Of a stretch of 64,000 nucleotides of DNA, positions 36,026-57,375 are shown in pieces. Location: contig NW_026907675.1 in assembly GCF_028389875.1 (NCBI RefSeq), positions 4,960,001 to 5,024,000 on the forward strand, written 5' to 3'. Made by a program: the position numbers and the translations under genes. This DNA is from Rhea pennata (taxonomy: Eukaryota; Chordata; Aves; Rheiformes; Rheidae). Under the pieces are notes generated by a model, which searched no databases, had not been told where the DNA came from, and saw only the letters and a list, made by a program, of their open reading frames with translations. The stretch's first letter is position 1. Every line of letters begins with the position of its first letter.

Positions 36026-37284
36026 GTGTCATGTCCTGGGAGGATGGTCCTCCCAGAGGGCCCAAGGTCTTGCTGGCTGGGCACAGGGCGTTCCCTCAGG
36101 TTAGGCCCTGCTGCCCTGCCAGTATGCTGTGGGGGCTAGCTGGGATGGGCTGAGGGCAATGGCAGCTTAGCCAGCCTCAACAGCTCAGAGCACAGCACAT
36201 TCACTGCAGCCCCTGAGCAGTCCTTTCTGCCCACCTTGCGCATGCAGAGCCCTGCAAGGCCCCCAGGCCCAGGGTCTCTCTTACAAGGCCCCTGTGCAGA
36301 GGCTGGAGAGCAGGAGGCCAGCTGGCAGCAAAGCATAGATTGCAGGTGTGCCTGTATCACTGCCAGGACTGGCAGGTTTGCTCGCCCAGTGGTGGGGACT
36401 CATTCACACACTTTGGGAAATACCATGACATTGCCAGGGGAGGGCAGTGCACCCAGCATTTGGTCTCCAGCTCCATCCAGCCCTGCTGCCTCTGCTGCCC
36501 TTTTGGGAGTAGATAATTCCCATCCAGGGAAGGAACTCAGCACTGTTCCATCCTCCCTCCAGGTTCTGCATCCCTTGCTCAGCCCCAGCACCCTCCAGAC
36601 CCTAGAGGCCCCCCACTCTGCATCTCGGAATGCTCCTTGATGCCTAGCCATGCTCCCAACTCAGCTGGAAAGCCCTCTGCTGGGGCAGAGCTCCCCTGGG
36701 TAAGCAGCCTTGCAAGCAGTGCTGCTGGCTTCCCTGGCAGGGCCGTGTGCCCCAGTATGGTGGCATTCCCGGCCTTTCCCAGCAGGTGATGAGGATGACA
36801 GCTGTGCTAACGCCTGAGTGGGGGGAAATGCCGTGCCATGCTTGCTGGCTTATCATGCCCATGGCCAAGCTGTGTGCACAGTAGTGCTGTGCCCCGGGGT
36901 CAGCATGTCATGTGGATGAGTGCTCACATGCCCCATTCCTGTAGTGGTCCCTGGTCCTCCACACAGTAGAGACAGTGTACTCAGAGTCTCTTGAAGCACC
37001 TCCCACTGAATAACCAGCTCCACAACTGAGAGCTGGGGTTTGGGGGTATGATCTAGCCTCACTGCTTGCATTGTGCTATGTAAGCTCACCCCAGGCAAGC
37101 CAGAGCCCGCAGGCAACATCCATTTTTACCCTTCAACTTTGGAGCACTAGCTGTGTGCAGAGAGCTATGCTTAGAAGCTGTTTGAACTGCTGGACCAATG
37201 CCTTCCATGCAATGTTTTCCTCCTCCCAGGTACCTGCGCTGACAAGGTCTCAGTGGGGACCTTCCTCATGCCCTCAGCTCATAC
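36026..37284. other. Spacer between P2RX2 copy A and the POLE pseudogene
   Basis: 36026-36614 is repeated at 63328-64000, where copy B has about 90 bp extra. Downstream P2RX2 exons (8 onward) are expected here but not seen, and neither are POLE exons after 36. A minus-strand frame at 36853-37119 has no resemblance I can name. Confidence 0.5.
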
Positions 37285-40200
37285 CTTGCAGCCCTGCAGG
37301 AGCCGCTGAATGGCTCTGTAGACTGTCTTGAGGTCGGTCTCAGCACGCACTTCAAAGGTGTGCTTGTCTGGAAGCAGTAGTTCTTCGCCCACTTTTTCCA
37401 GCACAGCACTGCGCTCCGATGAGTACATGTTGGTGAGGTTTGGCATCTGGTTGCTGTGTACCTGTACCAAATGCAAACGTGATCAGAGGGAACAGGGTTC
37501 AAAAGAGACAGGCTCCAGGCTGCAAATTTCAAGGAAGCTCTTTCCTCTACACATCACAATGCTTCACGTGACAGTTGAGGAAGAGACCTGCTTGGTACAC
37601 TTCAAAATACGAGAATCCCTGCTGCACAGCAATAGAGATCTGTGTCTGTGCAAAGAAACCGCTCAGCTCCAAACTGCTGCCTGATCCCCTTGCGTTCCCT
37701 CCCAAGCCTTTAAGCCCTACTCTTACCGTGTCCAGCACAAACACTGCAGCTTTGCACTGAGAGGGGATGAAAAGACCAAAGAGAGCTTTGCTGCCCTGGG
37801 AGCTCTGGTAGAGGTAGACGTGGCGAATACTTCCTAGAGACACAGAGCAAACATGCAGCATCAATAGTATCTTCAGGCTATTTGGTCCTGCGTACACTGA
37901 CAAGCCTTCTCCTAGGGTGCCTTACCTGGCTCCAGCTAAGTAAACTGAGCCAGAGAGCGCATTTCCAGGTGCTCAGTGTCAAAGGTGTCAGCCTCTCGCC
38001 CTGTGAGGGGTCTGACAAGCTGCCTGCTGACCATGCACACGCAACCCAGCTGGATCAGGGCTCGGAATAGTAACGGCACCTGTAGTGACAGGGACACTCA
38101 GATAATCCTCAAGCCACCAAGTTTTGAGCTGCTTAACGAATCAATATCTTCATTAAAAGCAGGCATCCCAGCTGCCCATCTTCATTTCAGACTTACAGCA
38201 TTAGAAGCACTAGTACATTTAATCTTGGTCTCACTGCTTTCGTATGTCTACTGCTGAATACAGTTTAGGTTCTTCTTTGCTCTTTCTGAACTTTAAAAAG
38301 TGGTATCCTATCCTTCTTTCTGGAATACAGAGGTTTTATCACTGTACCCTGGCCTATGTACATGCCACATGCTGGGGTTTTCCTCATCTTTACTCGAAAG
38401 AACTCCCATACCTTTGCAGTTCAACTGCTAGCAAGATGGTTCTGGTTTGGTTTAGAGGAAACTCACTCTTCCCATTCAAGTGCCGTCTTTTCCCAGAGTC
38501 TCCTAATTTCAAATAAATCTAAACCTCTTTCCCCTAAGGGGTTGGAAACCAAACAAGTATCTTTGCTCATATAAAACTGGGCACATTTCTGAGAAAGCTA
38601 CTTGAGAGGGTCTTTCGTTTTAGCATCTTACTAACTTGTTTCATTTTGCAATTTCACATTTCACAATGCCTCTACCTGTGCCATTGGTACACAGACCAGT
38701 CAGCTACCACTCAGCACTCCTTAAAGGATGAGGAAGGAAAACGAACACCTGGAAGGGTTACCTGAGTCTCATACACTCCCTCAACGTCTGGAGCAGACAG
38801 GTCTGCATTGATTTCATTGATGTGCTCTTGGTACATGTCTTCAGGGACTGAGTAGTCGTAGAGATTGTAAACCAAGTTTGAGCGGGGCAAGATCCAGTTC
38901 ACCTGCCAGGAAAACAGACACACTCAGTAGGGCACCTTGCTTCAGGCCGTGCTCCTCCCAACAGCAGGGGAATCTTAAAGGGCAGCAAGGAGTTGTAGTT
39001 TGAGCCTGCCTTATGTTTCCAGAAACATGCTGACTCAGGAAGCAATCTAGCTGCCGGTGCTGGTCATTCCTAAGGCAGTTAGCGGGATTTATGCTTTGTC
39101 CACATTGCAGTAACTGTCAACCTGCTTTCTGGTCAGGCTGAGATTAGCAGCAGGCAAAAGGGACTGCATTAAGGCGCATTAGCAGGGCTGGACAGGGAAG
39201 TCTTGTGAGGCAAACTGCCTGTAACATCTGTCTGCAGTGGCTAGAGCAACTTGTATGTATTCAACCAGCTGTCTTCCCCTGTAGAAGCAGCAGGGTCAGA
39301 AACATGACCCCCACCTTCCTGTAAACAGCTCCCTCCTCTGGTTTTGCAATGCGCTGATTGACATAGAACACTCTTGGGATGCTCAGTCTGATACAGTGCA
39401 GGTCGCTTCTGATCACTGCCCACAGCCTCAACAAGCCAGCCTGGCTGCTCTCAGCAATCTGCAGGACAGGGTGATTTAAGTTAGCTTTGCTGGAGAGATG
39501 CAACCCATTCTTAGCTCTTACATACACACCATGGAGCACTTCTGGGATCTTCAAAGGCTCTACTACCTATGTCTTTGTTCTCCAAAGAAGGAACAATTGG
39601 TGACCACAAAGACAGCAGTGGACCCAAAGATTCATTGCTCTCAGCTCTGGCATCTCCACATCCTGCTATTGTCCTACAGGTACAGTGAAAAAAAATCATC
39701 CTGCCAGAGGAAATGTCAGAACATGAATGAAGACAGCTCTGACTGATCTGCAGGCAGCACGTTGCATTGTGCTTCTGAAGGGAAGAGGACACCTGGTAAA
39801 GGCGCAAACACATCTCTTAGCTTTGGGCTAGCATTAGCTAACAAATTCATGCCATTGTCTGACTTTAGCCAAAGCATTTGGACATGCTGTTTTAGGTGTC
39901 CCATCTCCAGCTCATGGTTACACACAGAGTCAAAGGCTGCACGGGACCTTAAACCAAACAAGACTTTTCTGGAAGATGAGAAGTGTCACAACAAGAGGCT
40001 GGGTCTCAGATAGCAGAGGCAACCAAGCATAACAAGAAATTAAGAAAATGCTTGGATTGTACCATCAACTTCTTCATGCTCGCATTGACTAAATCTAGGA
40101 TTCAAGGCACACTTGCCCAGCTCCTCAGCTGAGCTTACCCCACACAGGGTCTACACAGAAGTCCCAGATTTGCAATCAAGCACAATCACCTGAGGACCTC

Positions 40201-41151
40201 ACTTCCTTATAAAGCTTCTCTGAGCCTGAGGCTATGCAGTCCCACATGACCTTCAAGGAGGTAAAACTAAAGTAGGATTGAGGTTAGCTGTCCCTGAAGT
40301 TCAAGGTTCGACTACAGGTATTGCAAACATGAGGCACAGGGCACTGAACAGGCCTCTGTGAGGGGTTAAGAGTGGGCCTGCCTTGCTGCCTGGTACCTGC
40401 ACAATCTGCCAGGGCAAGTCCAGGATGCCGCGTGCCGTCCTGTACAGGTAGCTGCTCAGTCCTTTGGAGAGGGTATCACGGATTATGCCTCCGCCTGTCA
40501 TCACTCTACCATCCTCCAGGCGCCGCTTCTTCCGATGCTCCTGGCGCTGCCGAGCCTGCAGCTCCCATTTCTTCTTGTGGTAGCACAGCCAGACCAGTTG
40601 TTCTTCCTAATCAGAGAGAGAGTACATGAACAGTAACCACAGAAATTAGCACGCATCTCCTACACATGAGGATCAAGCAACATAAAGCCAAGCCCTTCCA
40701 CCTTCAGACCCTGATCATGTTACTGGCATAGCTGTGAAGCTGCCATTGGCCTGACTTTCTCTGCTAGTGGGACTCTCCCGGTAACATTTCCCTTTGTAGT
40801 TTTCAGTCATAGAAGCGCAGAGGGTTTCAATAAACATGCAGCTTGCTACGCCCTGTTCCCTAGCTAGCTAGGCAGATGATCATACTCCTAGGATGTTTCC
40901 TGCATTCCTCCTGCCCAGTCTACTTCACTTACCTTAGTAGTGCCCATGGCAGCAGGTAGGCCCAGGATCTCTCGCCAGGACTGCGATAGTTCCAGATACT
41001 GGGACATCTGCTGGCTTTCCTCTGCCATACGGACCCGCTTCCGTTTATTTGCAACTGGAACCAACGGCTGAAGGGGCTTAGCAGCCCCCAAATCCTCTAC
41101 GTCTCCAATCTGGGAGCTTGGTGTTCCCCCCTGGTGCTGGTTAGCAAGGAC
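37285..41151 (-). pseudogene. POLE: POLE exons 30-36 (linker and start of the inactive C-terminal half)
   Basis: Exon 30 is 40933-41151 (ANKRKRVRMAEESQQ...). Exon 31 is 40397-40606 (EEQLVWLCYHKKKWELQARQ...LDLPWQIVQ). Exon 32 is 39315-39458 ([13 protein letters not shown]...). Exon 33 is 38762-38902 ([16 protein letters not shown]...), with Trp for the human Arg at VNR. Exon 34 is 37926-38079 and carries TAG in LAQFT*LEP where human has Tyr. Exon 35 is 37727-37833 ([12 protein letters not shown]...). Exon 36 is 37285-37461 ([17 protein letters not shown]...) and has a good GTATGAG donor, but no following exon is found before the P2RX2 block. Splice borders and phases are otherwise consistent, so this end has decayed less than the 5' half. 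Confidence 0.92.
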
Positions 41152-41250
41152 CTGAGAGAAATGACAGCAGGAAGTTTTGGGTGCTGAGGACACAGTATTA
41201 GCAAGAGATGCCCATCAGCACAGCCAGCTCCTTTCTCTCACTCCTATTAC

Positions 41251-48594
<7,344 letters not shown>

Positions 48595-50153
48595 CTGCGG
48601 GGAGATGTAAAAAAGTAAAATTCAAACAAGAAGGAATTAATGATGCAGTCACATACGCACTATATTTGGTCCTTCCGACATGCACAGAGACACCTGCCAC
48701 TGATTCTGAGGAACACAGGAAGAGTATGAAGAACTAAAGGAACAGGATTAAGAAGAGTGGCAGCGGCAAGTCTTCTTTAGCCACCAATCTTTAAGGTTTT
48801 CTTTTGGACCTCCAAGGTAGGTTTCATCTACACTGCAAATGTCTACAGATAAGTTTCTCCTGTCTCTCTCCATGGAGTATAAAATGAGTCTAAACAGGCA
48901 TCTTTAACATGTGTTGTCTCACCAGACATATTCAGGATGAGAAAAATCAGCCTTGCCTCCAGCCTATGCCATTCTTTATTAATATGGGAAATAAGGCACA
49001 GATGGACATGGGGCAGAACTCAAAGCTGAAGAAAGTTGTTATACAACACCAATATGTGTGCACAGGACCCAGGCTTGCCTAAAGAAATGTGCTGCAACTC
49101 CACCCTCACAGTTCTGCTCTCCCTGGAAAGCCCAGTCATGCCTCTGGCCCTGCAGGCTGAGGCAGGACAACAGACCTCCTGGAAGTTGGTGACTTGATCC
49201 AATGGCAAACCTTCTTCCTCTTCGACAGCATGCCGGAGCGTCTTCTCCACATGCTGCACCCGGAAGTTAAAGGCAGCAGGATTCTGCAAGGATACAGGAA
49301 TGATACCGAGACCTCTTCTAGCCCTGACACCCATCCTCGCACACTGCCCAGGGAAGGGGGGCAGGGGGTGACAGCTTCTGCAAGATTATCCATGCTCCAG
49401 CGTAGCTTCGGCGATCTTTGAAAACAGGCTCACTACTTAGCAGAGCATGTCTCAGTATGGGTAGAGAGCAATTCATCTCATCTGAAGGGCAGATGGCTGA
49501 AACAGGTCAGCTGAATGGCATCTTGAAATGCCCCTTCGTTCACTGATCAGCTCCGATGTGAGCAGGCAGATAATGTTGGCCAATTAGCTGGCCTGACCTC
49601 CACAGCCAACTTGAGCTCTCTAGAACTGAAGGACGGTGGCTTTCTGCTAAGAACCCTACAACTCACAAAAGTCTACACCACTGGCACTAAGGCAAAACAC
49701 AAAGCAGAGAAGAGATGGTGGCTGCTCCCCGGCCCTTGGAGTTCTCCTGCAAAGGAGGCTATATAGGGCAGCTAACAAGAAGAGAAGATTGCATGCATGT
49801 TCCATAGTGCAACACTTACGGGGCTGACCTAGCAGTCAGCTGCTCACACATCGAAGGCTCTAAGGGGCCAAGGATTTAGATTTAAGGTCCTTCTAAATTC
49901 ACAGTGCACGTTCCCTTAAGATCATTCACGAGATTAAGGCCACTAAAATAAGCAGCACTGAGGTGTGGTGTATCACACAGCAAAGAGAGAAGTTGCCTCT
50001 AAAACTTACAATCTAGACAGTAGCACCAACCAGAAACAGGTAAAAGAGGCCAAAAGAAGCTTGGCTTCAGTGGGAGAAGGACAAAGATATAATCCTGATG
50101 AGACAAAAACAGAGTCATCTCTGCCAACAACCACTCGCTCAAAGAAAACTAAA

Positions 50154-50190
50154 AAACAAAAAAAAAAAAAAAAAGAAAAAAAAGAAAGAA
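50154..50190 (+). repeat. A-rich tract in POLE intron
   Basis: Runs of A broken by single C and G bases, in the intron between exon blocks 15 and 16. It may be the tail of an old insertion, but no element body is recognisable beside it. Confidence 0.6.
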
Positions 50191-50486
50191 AACCCTCAAC
50201 CAACCAATAAACAAAGTAAACAAACCCACACAAAAGCAATGAACCACTCTCCTTGCTGTAACACTGTCTTTACCCAATAGCCAGTCTGAGGTCATGAGGA
50301 GCAACTTCTCCAACCCTTCCCACCTAAACTCTAAGCAGGTTCATGCACTCAAGCCATAAATCAGATATCCAAGTTTTATAACAGGTATTGCTATTGGGTA
50401 TCCCCCAAAAGAACAGAGGATGGTAATTCCAGTTGGAGGGTTATTCCCTACTGCCATGTTCTCCAGAAAGAAGAGAAAGAGCATCA

Positions 50487-50813
<327 letters not shown>

Positions 50814-51075
50814 TTAGGCTGGCCTTACCACCCCATCATTGAACTTAAATGTTTGATTTGGTGCCCAACATGATGTGTTTATTCAGGCAGTATTGAAGCC
50901 CAAGGCAAGAAGGAGCACAGTAAGGAAACAAAACCAACTCCTTCACTTAGGCTACCCATAACTGGTCTATGGAAAAACAGCTATGACTGCTGTACTGCAG
51001 AAAGGAAGCGCATTTGGAGACTACTTTCCCTCCTTTCCTTGGGAAAAACTATCCAAACAGTAGAAATTAGTTCTA

Positions 51076-51294
<219 letters not shown>

Positions 51295-52407
51295 TCACAT
51301 TTAATACAGCAGTTAACACGTACAATGGGAAACAATGAAAGGTTGAAATCAGCAGGAAGATGCAAAAGGTGTATTTCTGCATACAAACATCCCAACATGT
51401 AAAGAGTTATCAGTTGGCTTAAGACAACATTCTGCTTTAACCCAAATTACATAAGCCAGCTCCGAATTAGCAGAAATGGGGAAGATGAGCTCACTGCCAC
51501 ATATCCGCACAGATGCCACTCCGGAGTGGTCAGGAGGCCACTCTTGGCCTACAGAGATCTCCAGGGCTTTGGCAGAAACCTCATTAAGGTGTCTCCTGGA
51601 CACTAGCAAAGTACTGCTCTGTTGCAATGCCCCGAGTACTACCGTTTTGCAGAAGTGTAAATAACACAAATATACAGTGCAACGCCAATGCCAGAAACAC
51701 ATCAAGGAAATTCTATTCTTCCCTAAGCTTAAGTTCTTTCAGGTGTCTGAAATTCAGCAAGATACACTGACAACTTCTCAAAGACACTGCATTAACTTAA
51801 AGGATTTCACAAAGCTCTAACTCAAAGGTTCACTAATACTGCAGATGCCCAGAGATACAGCACCGGGTGGGAACACCTGAGGCTCCTCCGTAGCCGTCCA
51901 GCACATCTCTTCAGGGTCCAGCTCCACTGCATCATAACCCAGTTTTGCTTTCGCTGCTGCTTTCAGGTTGTGACTTCCCACTGGCAGGTAACTCTCTCTC
52001 TTCACCCACCTAGACAGAATAATGAAAACGCCAGTCTACGAAGAGACAGCCCTGCACTTCAGAAAGGGCTGCTACGTACAAAAAGATCTGCATTACTCTA
52101 ACAGGGAAAGGTGAGAGCAGAACATCCAAGTGCAGTGGAATAAGAAGCTGCACAGCTTTAGACAGTCTGCATATCTACCCATGCTCTTAAATCCTGACTC
52201 GTACAAATTCTGCTATTCAAATCATTTCTATTGCTCAGATTTTTCTCAACCCTCATACTTCAGAGACTTCAAAGATAAACGTTTAAACACAGGAGGAGGT
52301 ATCAGCAGGACTGCAAAGAGAGGCAGTTGTTTTCCAGAGTCTGGACACTGGTCCAATGTGAAAAAACATTCAAGTCACAACTGCCAAGACAGACAGCCCT
52401 CTCCTGT

Positions 52408-52409
<2 letters not shown>

Positions 52410-52453
<44 letters not shown>
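52410..52453 (+). repeat. (CA)n microsatellite
   Basis: About 21 CA dinucleotides, uninterrupted, in the intron between POLE exons 12 and 13. Confidence 0.95.
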
Positions 52454-52457
<4 letters not shown>

Positions 52458-54375
52458 CCTTTTCCTCTCTGTGCTAGGCAGGCTGTTGGGTTAGAATATG
52501 GCCCTGTGCCCACTACAACGGTTTGGTCTTATCCTGTCCTTTTACCTGCTATCCAGGACAGTTCTCAAATCCCCAATGACAGCCACCAGCAGACTGTATA
52601 AACAGAGTTAGTCGTTCAGGCTAGTGTGGGCAAGACGTAACTTCTGTAGCTAATGGCACACAACGGAGTACCGAGTAGAAGCAGCACAACCAAAGATGGG
52701 GGTGCTAGTCCTTTCCTAGTAAGATGTAACTCATGATAGCAGTGCACAGAGATGGAAAAGGGACAGTATTCAAATACATCAACTGTAGGCATTTTATACA
52801 AATTTAACAGATAAAGATGCAGTTATACGGTACAGACGCAGCATTCGGTACCTCAGACAATCCATGTGGATGCACTGCGGGGCTTTGTACTCTCCCAGGC
52901 TGCCCTTCTGAAATCCAATCTCCTGACACATATTAATTCCATGAGCTGCTGCTCTTGCTTCCACAAAAGGCCTGAGGAGAGAGACAATGCAGAAGAGAAG
53001 AAACAAAGCAGTCCCTTTCCTCCACCCCATCCCCACCCCAAGGGTTTCAGGATTGCTTTCTTATAAGCTACTTAATGAGGAATTTTTCTTGTGAATTCTC
53101 CTTTGCTCCAGACCTTACCTGTGAGACCTGGCCACAGTGAAAACTCCCTGTAGGGCAGAGCTACTGCAAGAAGGAAGCTGCTTGCTTACATCCTACACCA
53201 GAAGGCAGAACATTATGATCGAGTTTCCCTCGCTCCCCAAAGGTTTGGCTGCTCTGGTCTCCCTATTGTTCTGCAGTTCTCTTTTGACACTTTGCCTGTT
53301 CTCCAGTTACTGAGGTCATCAGTGTACAAACATTGCCAAATCAACAACAATCTAGAAGTAGCTCAGCAATCCCAGGACCAACTGATAAGACTCTATAGAA
53401 GTTCATATTTCAAAGCCAATAAACAGAGCTCTGCTCAGGGGAAAAAAAAAAAGTTCTGAATTCCACCTCCCCCTCTTTGACAGTCCTCTGCAGGCTGGCA
53501 ATCCAAGACTCAGCCCAGCACTCCAGATAAAGAGCACATAATCAGGATGTAAACAGGTTCCCAAACTGGCTGGATAGTCTGCGTAGATAAGAACGCATGT
53601 GGCCGCTATGTGACCTCCAGACAAAGGACATACAGGCTGGTATCCAATCTCACCCCATGGCCTAGACAACATTTCCTTTTAGAAACCAAGTTAGTTTTCA
53701 TTCCTGATCTTACCAGTCAAAGAAGTCTCCATCGTATGTGACAATGATAGTAGGTTTGGTCTCCTGGACATGTTCAAACCGCCTCTGCATTAAATGAGCC
53801 TAGTATGCAACAGAGGATTAAAAAAAAAAAACCCAAAACAAAAAACATCTCCCCCACAAACACAAACACTCAGCAAATTCACCTCCGGCAAGCAGGCACT
53901 GGATATAATACAATTGATGCAGTCCTTCCCCTTTCCCCTTGACAAAGGAAGAGTTACTGAGGACTCAGATCCCTGTTACACCAGGGACACGTTCCTGAAC
54001 AACCAGAACACACTGCTTAAAGGATGAAATAGTCTTCCATCGATGCGATAATCCTTGCACAGCTTGATAGGTAGAGCTTTTGTCAAGCGGGAACGGCTCT
54101 TTGGAGGTCACCTTCTGAACAATTGCTTACAATCAACTAAGGATGCCAAAAGGGAGACAACTTAAGGACTATACTCTCCAAATTACTACTGCCCCTCAAA
54201 GGGGCACCAGTAGCCTTAGCTGCGTTCTCCAACATACAAAACGAGGAAATCCTTATGCATCATTCAGACTAGACTTCAATTTTATTTCCACAGCCATTAC
54301 ATATAGACCAAGCAACTAGCAACAAAGCAAGCCAGGGACCAGACCGCCAAAGGTGACATGCTCGTTTGCTGTCTA

Positions 54376-54558
<183 letters not shown>

Positions 54559-55834
54559 TCAGCTTTAGAGTATGATTTAACGAGCAGTTCTCATTAGATT
54601 AACAACTAATTTACCTAAGTAGGTTTATGCACATCTCAGACCCAGCAGCCTTGACTGTAGGAGACAAGGTAGCAACAGTGGTACCCACTGATAACCAAAC
54701 AGCAAAATTCATTAACAGGAGAGAACGGAATAACAAAAGCTTCTCTTTAATGCAACAACCCCCTTCGAGAAAGAGAGCCATCAGGATTGACAGCACGTGA
54801 GGAAACATTGCGCAGGCAAAAAGCACTTATTACCTCTATGCCTTTATAGTAAAGGTTTCTTATGGCACTGGATTTATAAAGCATAACAACGAGTTTAAGA
54901 ATAGTTGGGCACCCCAGGAATCACCTGGAACAAAAAATGTACACCTCTCAGTGGGGCAGGGAGTGCTCACTTCACTAGATTCCTCTTCCTTTGAAATGGT
55001 TCAACTGAAATCAGACATCAGATGTAGGAAACCAAAGAGAAGATTGGAATTCTCATTTGTACTTTTTAGTCTGTGTGACTAGGGGAATCCTAAGAAGCCC
55101 ATGGACCAACCCTCCTAAGGAGACCTCTTTCCTTGACAGCATAGACGTACAGACATCACTCGCCTGGTCTCGCTCTCTGTTTTTCCTCACAGCAGGAGAG
55201 ATCTCTTTCCGCACCTTCACCAAGTCATGCACCATGTGGAAGGATAACTTAATGTAGTTCTGCTTAAGACCCACCAAGTGAGTTGGCTACAAAGCAACAA
55301 GACAGTGCCAGCTAAGGGTGGAAAAGAGTAATGAGGGAAAGGGGAAGACTGTTAACAGTAAGAAAGCATTGGGAAGGCAAATTATACTGGCACACGTGGA
55401 AGAACTGGCCAAAGAAGAGGTAGTAATTGGATGGAAAGACTCGGAGTGAGAAGAGATGCTAGCAAGCACGTAAGACAGCGAAGAACATGTGAGCTACGCC
55501 AGTTCACACCAAGGGCCATCTTGTCTTGTTGTCTGTTTCCAAGCGCAATCACCAGTACACACCCAAGAAAGAGTAAACGTATAGTATCTCCCTCTGCCAC
55601 AACACTCTTAATCTCCAGCCATTTCTAGCTCAGGAAGTTTCTTGAGCATCCTGTGAAAAAGACTATGTGCTGGAGCAGAACATATATTTTATTTACTATT
55701 ACTATAATAAGCAATTACTATCAATAAGCAATAATTAGCCTATTCATGACATGCAATGCAAACAGTGCTTGAAGATTAAAGGTAAGCATACTGCTTCCCT
55801 TTACTGCTTAGCCCCTTTCTACTCCACTTGAGCT

Positions 55835-55857
55835 CGAAAGAAAGAAAGAAAGAAAGA
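55835..55857 (+). repeat. (GAAA)n microsatellite
   Basis: Five to six GAAA units just downstream (gene sense) of POLE exon 5. Confidence 0.9.
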
Positions 55858-57118
55858 TTAGTTATTCAATAGTACAGCAGGCAGAGGAATACTGACCAGA
55901 TCCAAATCTTCTTTGGGGACAGTTTCCAGCTTTGAAATGTTCCCTTGAAACTTCCTGGAGAGGAAGGATGACACTTCTCGTTCACAGCCCTGCAAAGAAA
56001 CTGGAGAATGAGCAACAAAGCCAGACACTTCTCCAGAGGAGAAGACAAGCTCACAAGAGGTTCTGGCACTAGTGTCCTCAATTGTGAGGGGAGGACACGA
56101 GGCTGTCCTGAAATCCTGGCCGTCTGGAAATCTGTTCCTTCACACTGGGGCTCTCTTTGATCGTCAATTCACAGCACCGTCAGAACAAACCCAGTTTTGC
56201 AGCATGAGCAGGATCAAGACGAGATGAGAGGGGAAATTTACCCCTGTTTGGGCTTAGAAGAAGTGAAATAGGCTCCAGAGATCAATTTTAGGACAAAAAA
56301 AAGAACAGGAAAAATATGACAGCTCCTTGAAGGGATAATTCATCACATAACAAACCAACCTCCCTCTAAGAAACCTTAGTGGAGCCACCATACTGATACA
56401 GCTGCTTCCCATCTCAGGTCTTCTCTAACAGCTCTGACAAAACCACCAACAGAAGCACTGGAGCTGTATTTTTCTCCTACCAACCCAAGAAGATGGTCGG
56501 TCACAAGGCCTCTCAGCTGACTGGGGGACCCTTCAAGTCAAACCTGCCCTTGTCTCTGGGACCTCGGCCACTAGTTTACTCAAGACCCCGCTTGCCAGTG
56601 TGCAGCTTCCAAGTCCATACTCGCCTTCTCGGTAGCAATGTAGAAATACGGCTTATAGGGCAGGGCCACCCAGGAGAAATCAAAACCGGTGAACATTGCG
56701 CGACCCCGCAGCCAAGGTGAGAAAGCAACCCAACGGTTCCCAACGGAAGCAACGGGCACCGCGCTGCCCTTGCTGTGCTTTGCTGGCATTTCTGCGCCAC
56801 ACACACATCCCTGCATCTCTGCAGCACCCACCTTGGCCCCCAAGGGTCCCAGGTGGACCCAGAGTAGGGCAGACAGCGCTGCTGCCTTGTGGGTGATGCC
56901 TGGGGCCCAGAACAGCCAAACCGGTGGGGGCAGGCAGGACGCCCAGCCCGGGCACCAGCGCTGCGCTGGAGGAACGGGATGCACCTCGAAGCAGCTCCCA
57001 TCCTCCGGGATGAAGTAGTCCACAGCGCTCACCAGCCGCCGGTCCTCGCCCAGCACCTCCGTCTGCACATGCACATGGCCTGTTACGACACACGACCCCC
57101 CCGCCCCCTCCCACCCCA

Positions 57119-57375
57119 GTCCTACCGGGTGCCTGTCGGTGACACCTCCCCTGCCCCAGTCCTACTGGGTGTCTATTGGTGACACCTCCCCTCACACCCA
57201 GGTCCTACCGGGTGCCTGTCGGAGACATCTCCCCCTCCCGTCGGTGACATTCGCCCCCCGTCCTACAAGGTGCATGTCGGTGACCCCCCCATCGTTGTCC
57301 CCCCTAGTCCTACCAGGTGCCTGTGGGTGACACCCCCCGCCGGTGACATCCCCCCCCGGCCCAGTCCTACCGGGT
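57119..57375 (-). repeat. Minisatellite in POLE intron 2 that includes the exon 2 donor
   Basis: Six copies of a word like TCCTACCGGGTGCCTGT on the plus strand start at about 57121, 57160, 57204, 57261, 57308 and 57366, spaced 39-58 bp, with GGTGACA-type DNA between. The last copy is the exon 2 / intron 2 border itself. Several upstream copies therefore reproduce the donor-like word CACCCGGTAGGA on the minus strand. Confidence 0.8.

Larger units (their letters stand above)
33742..36614 (+). repeat. Left copy of the 27-kb segmental duplication
   Basis: Counterpart of 60397-64000. It lacks exon 6 with its flanks (622 bp), 15 nt of exon 7, and about 90 bp after exon 7. Its 5' part is also the end of macrosatellite unit 6, which ties the array and the segmental duplication together. 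Confidence 0.9.
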
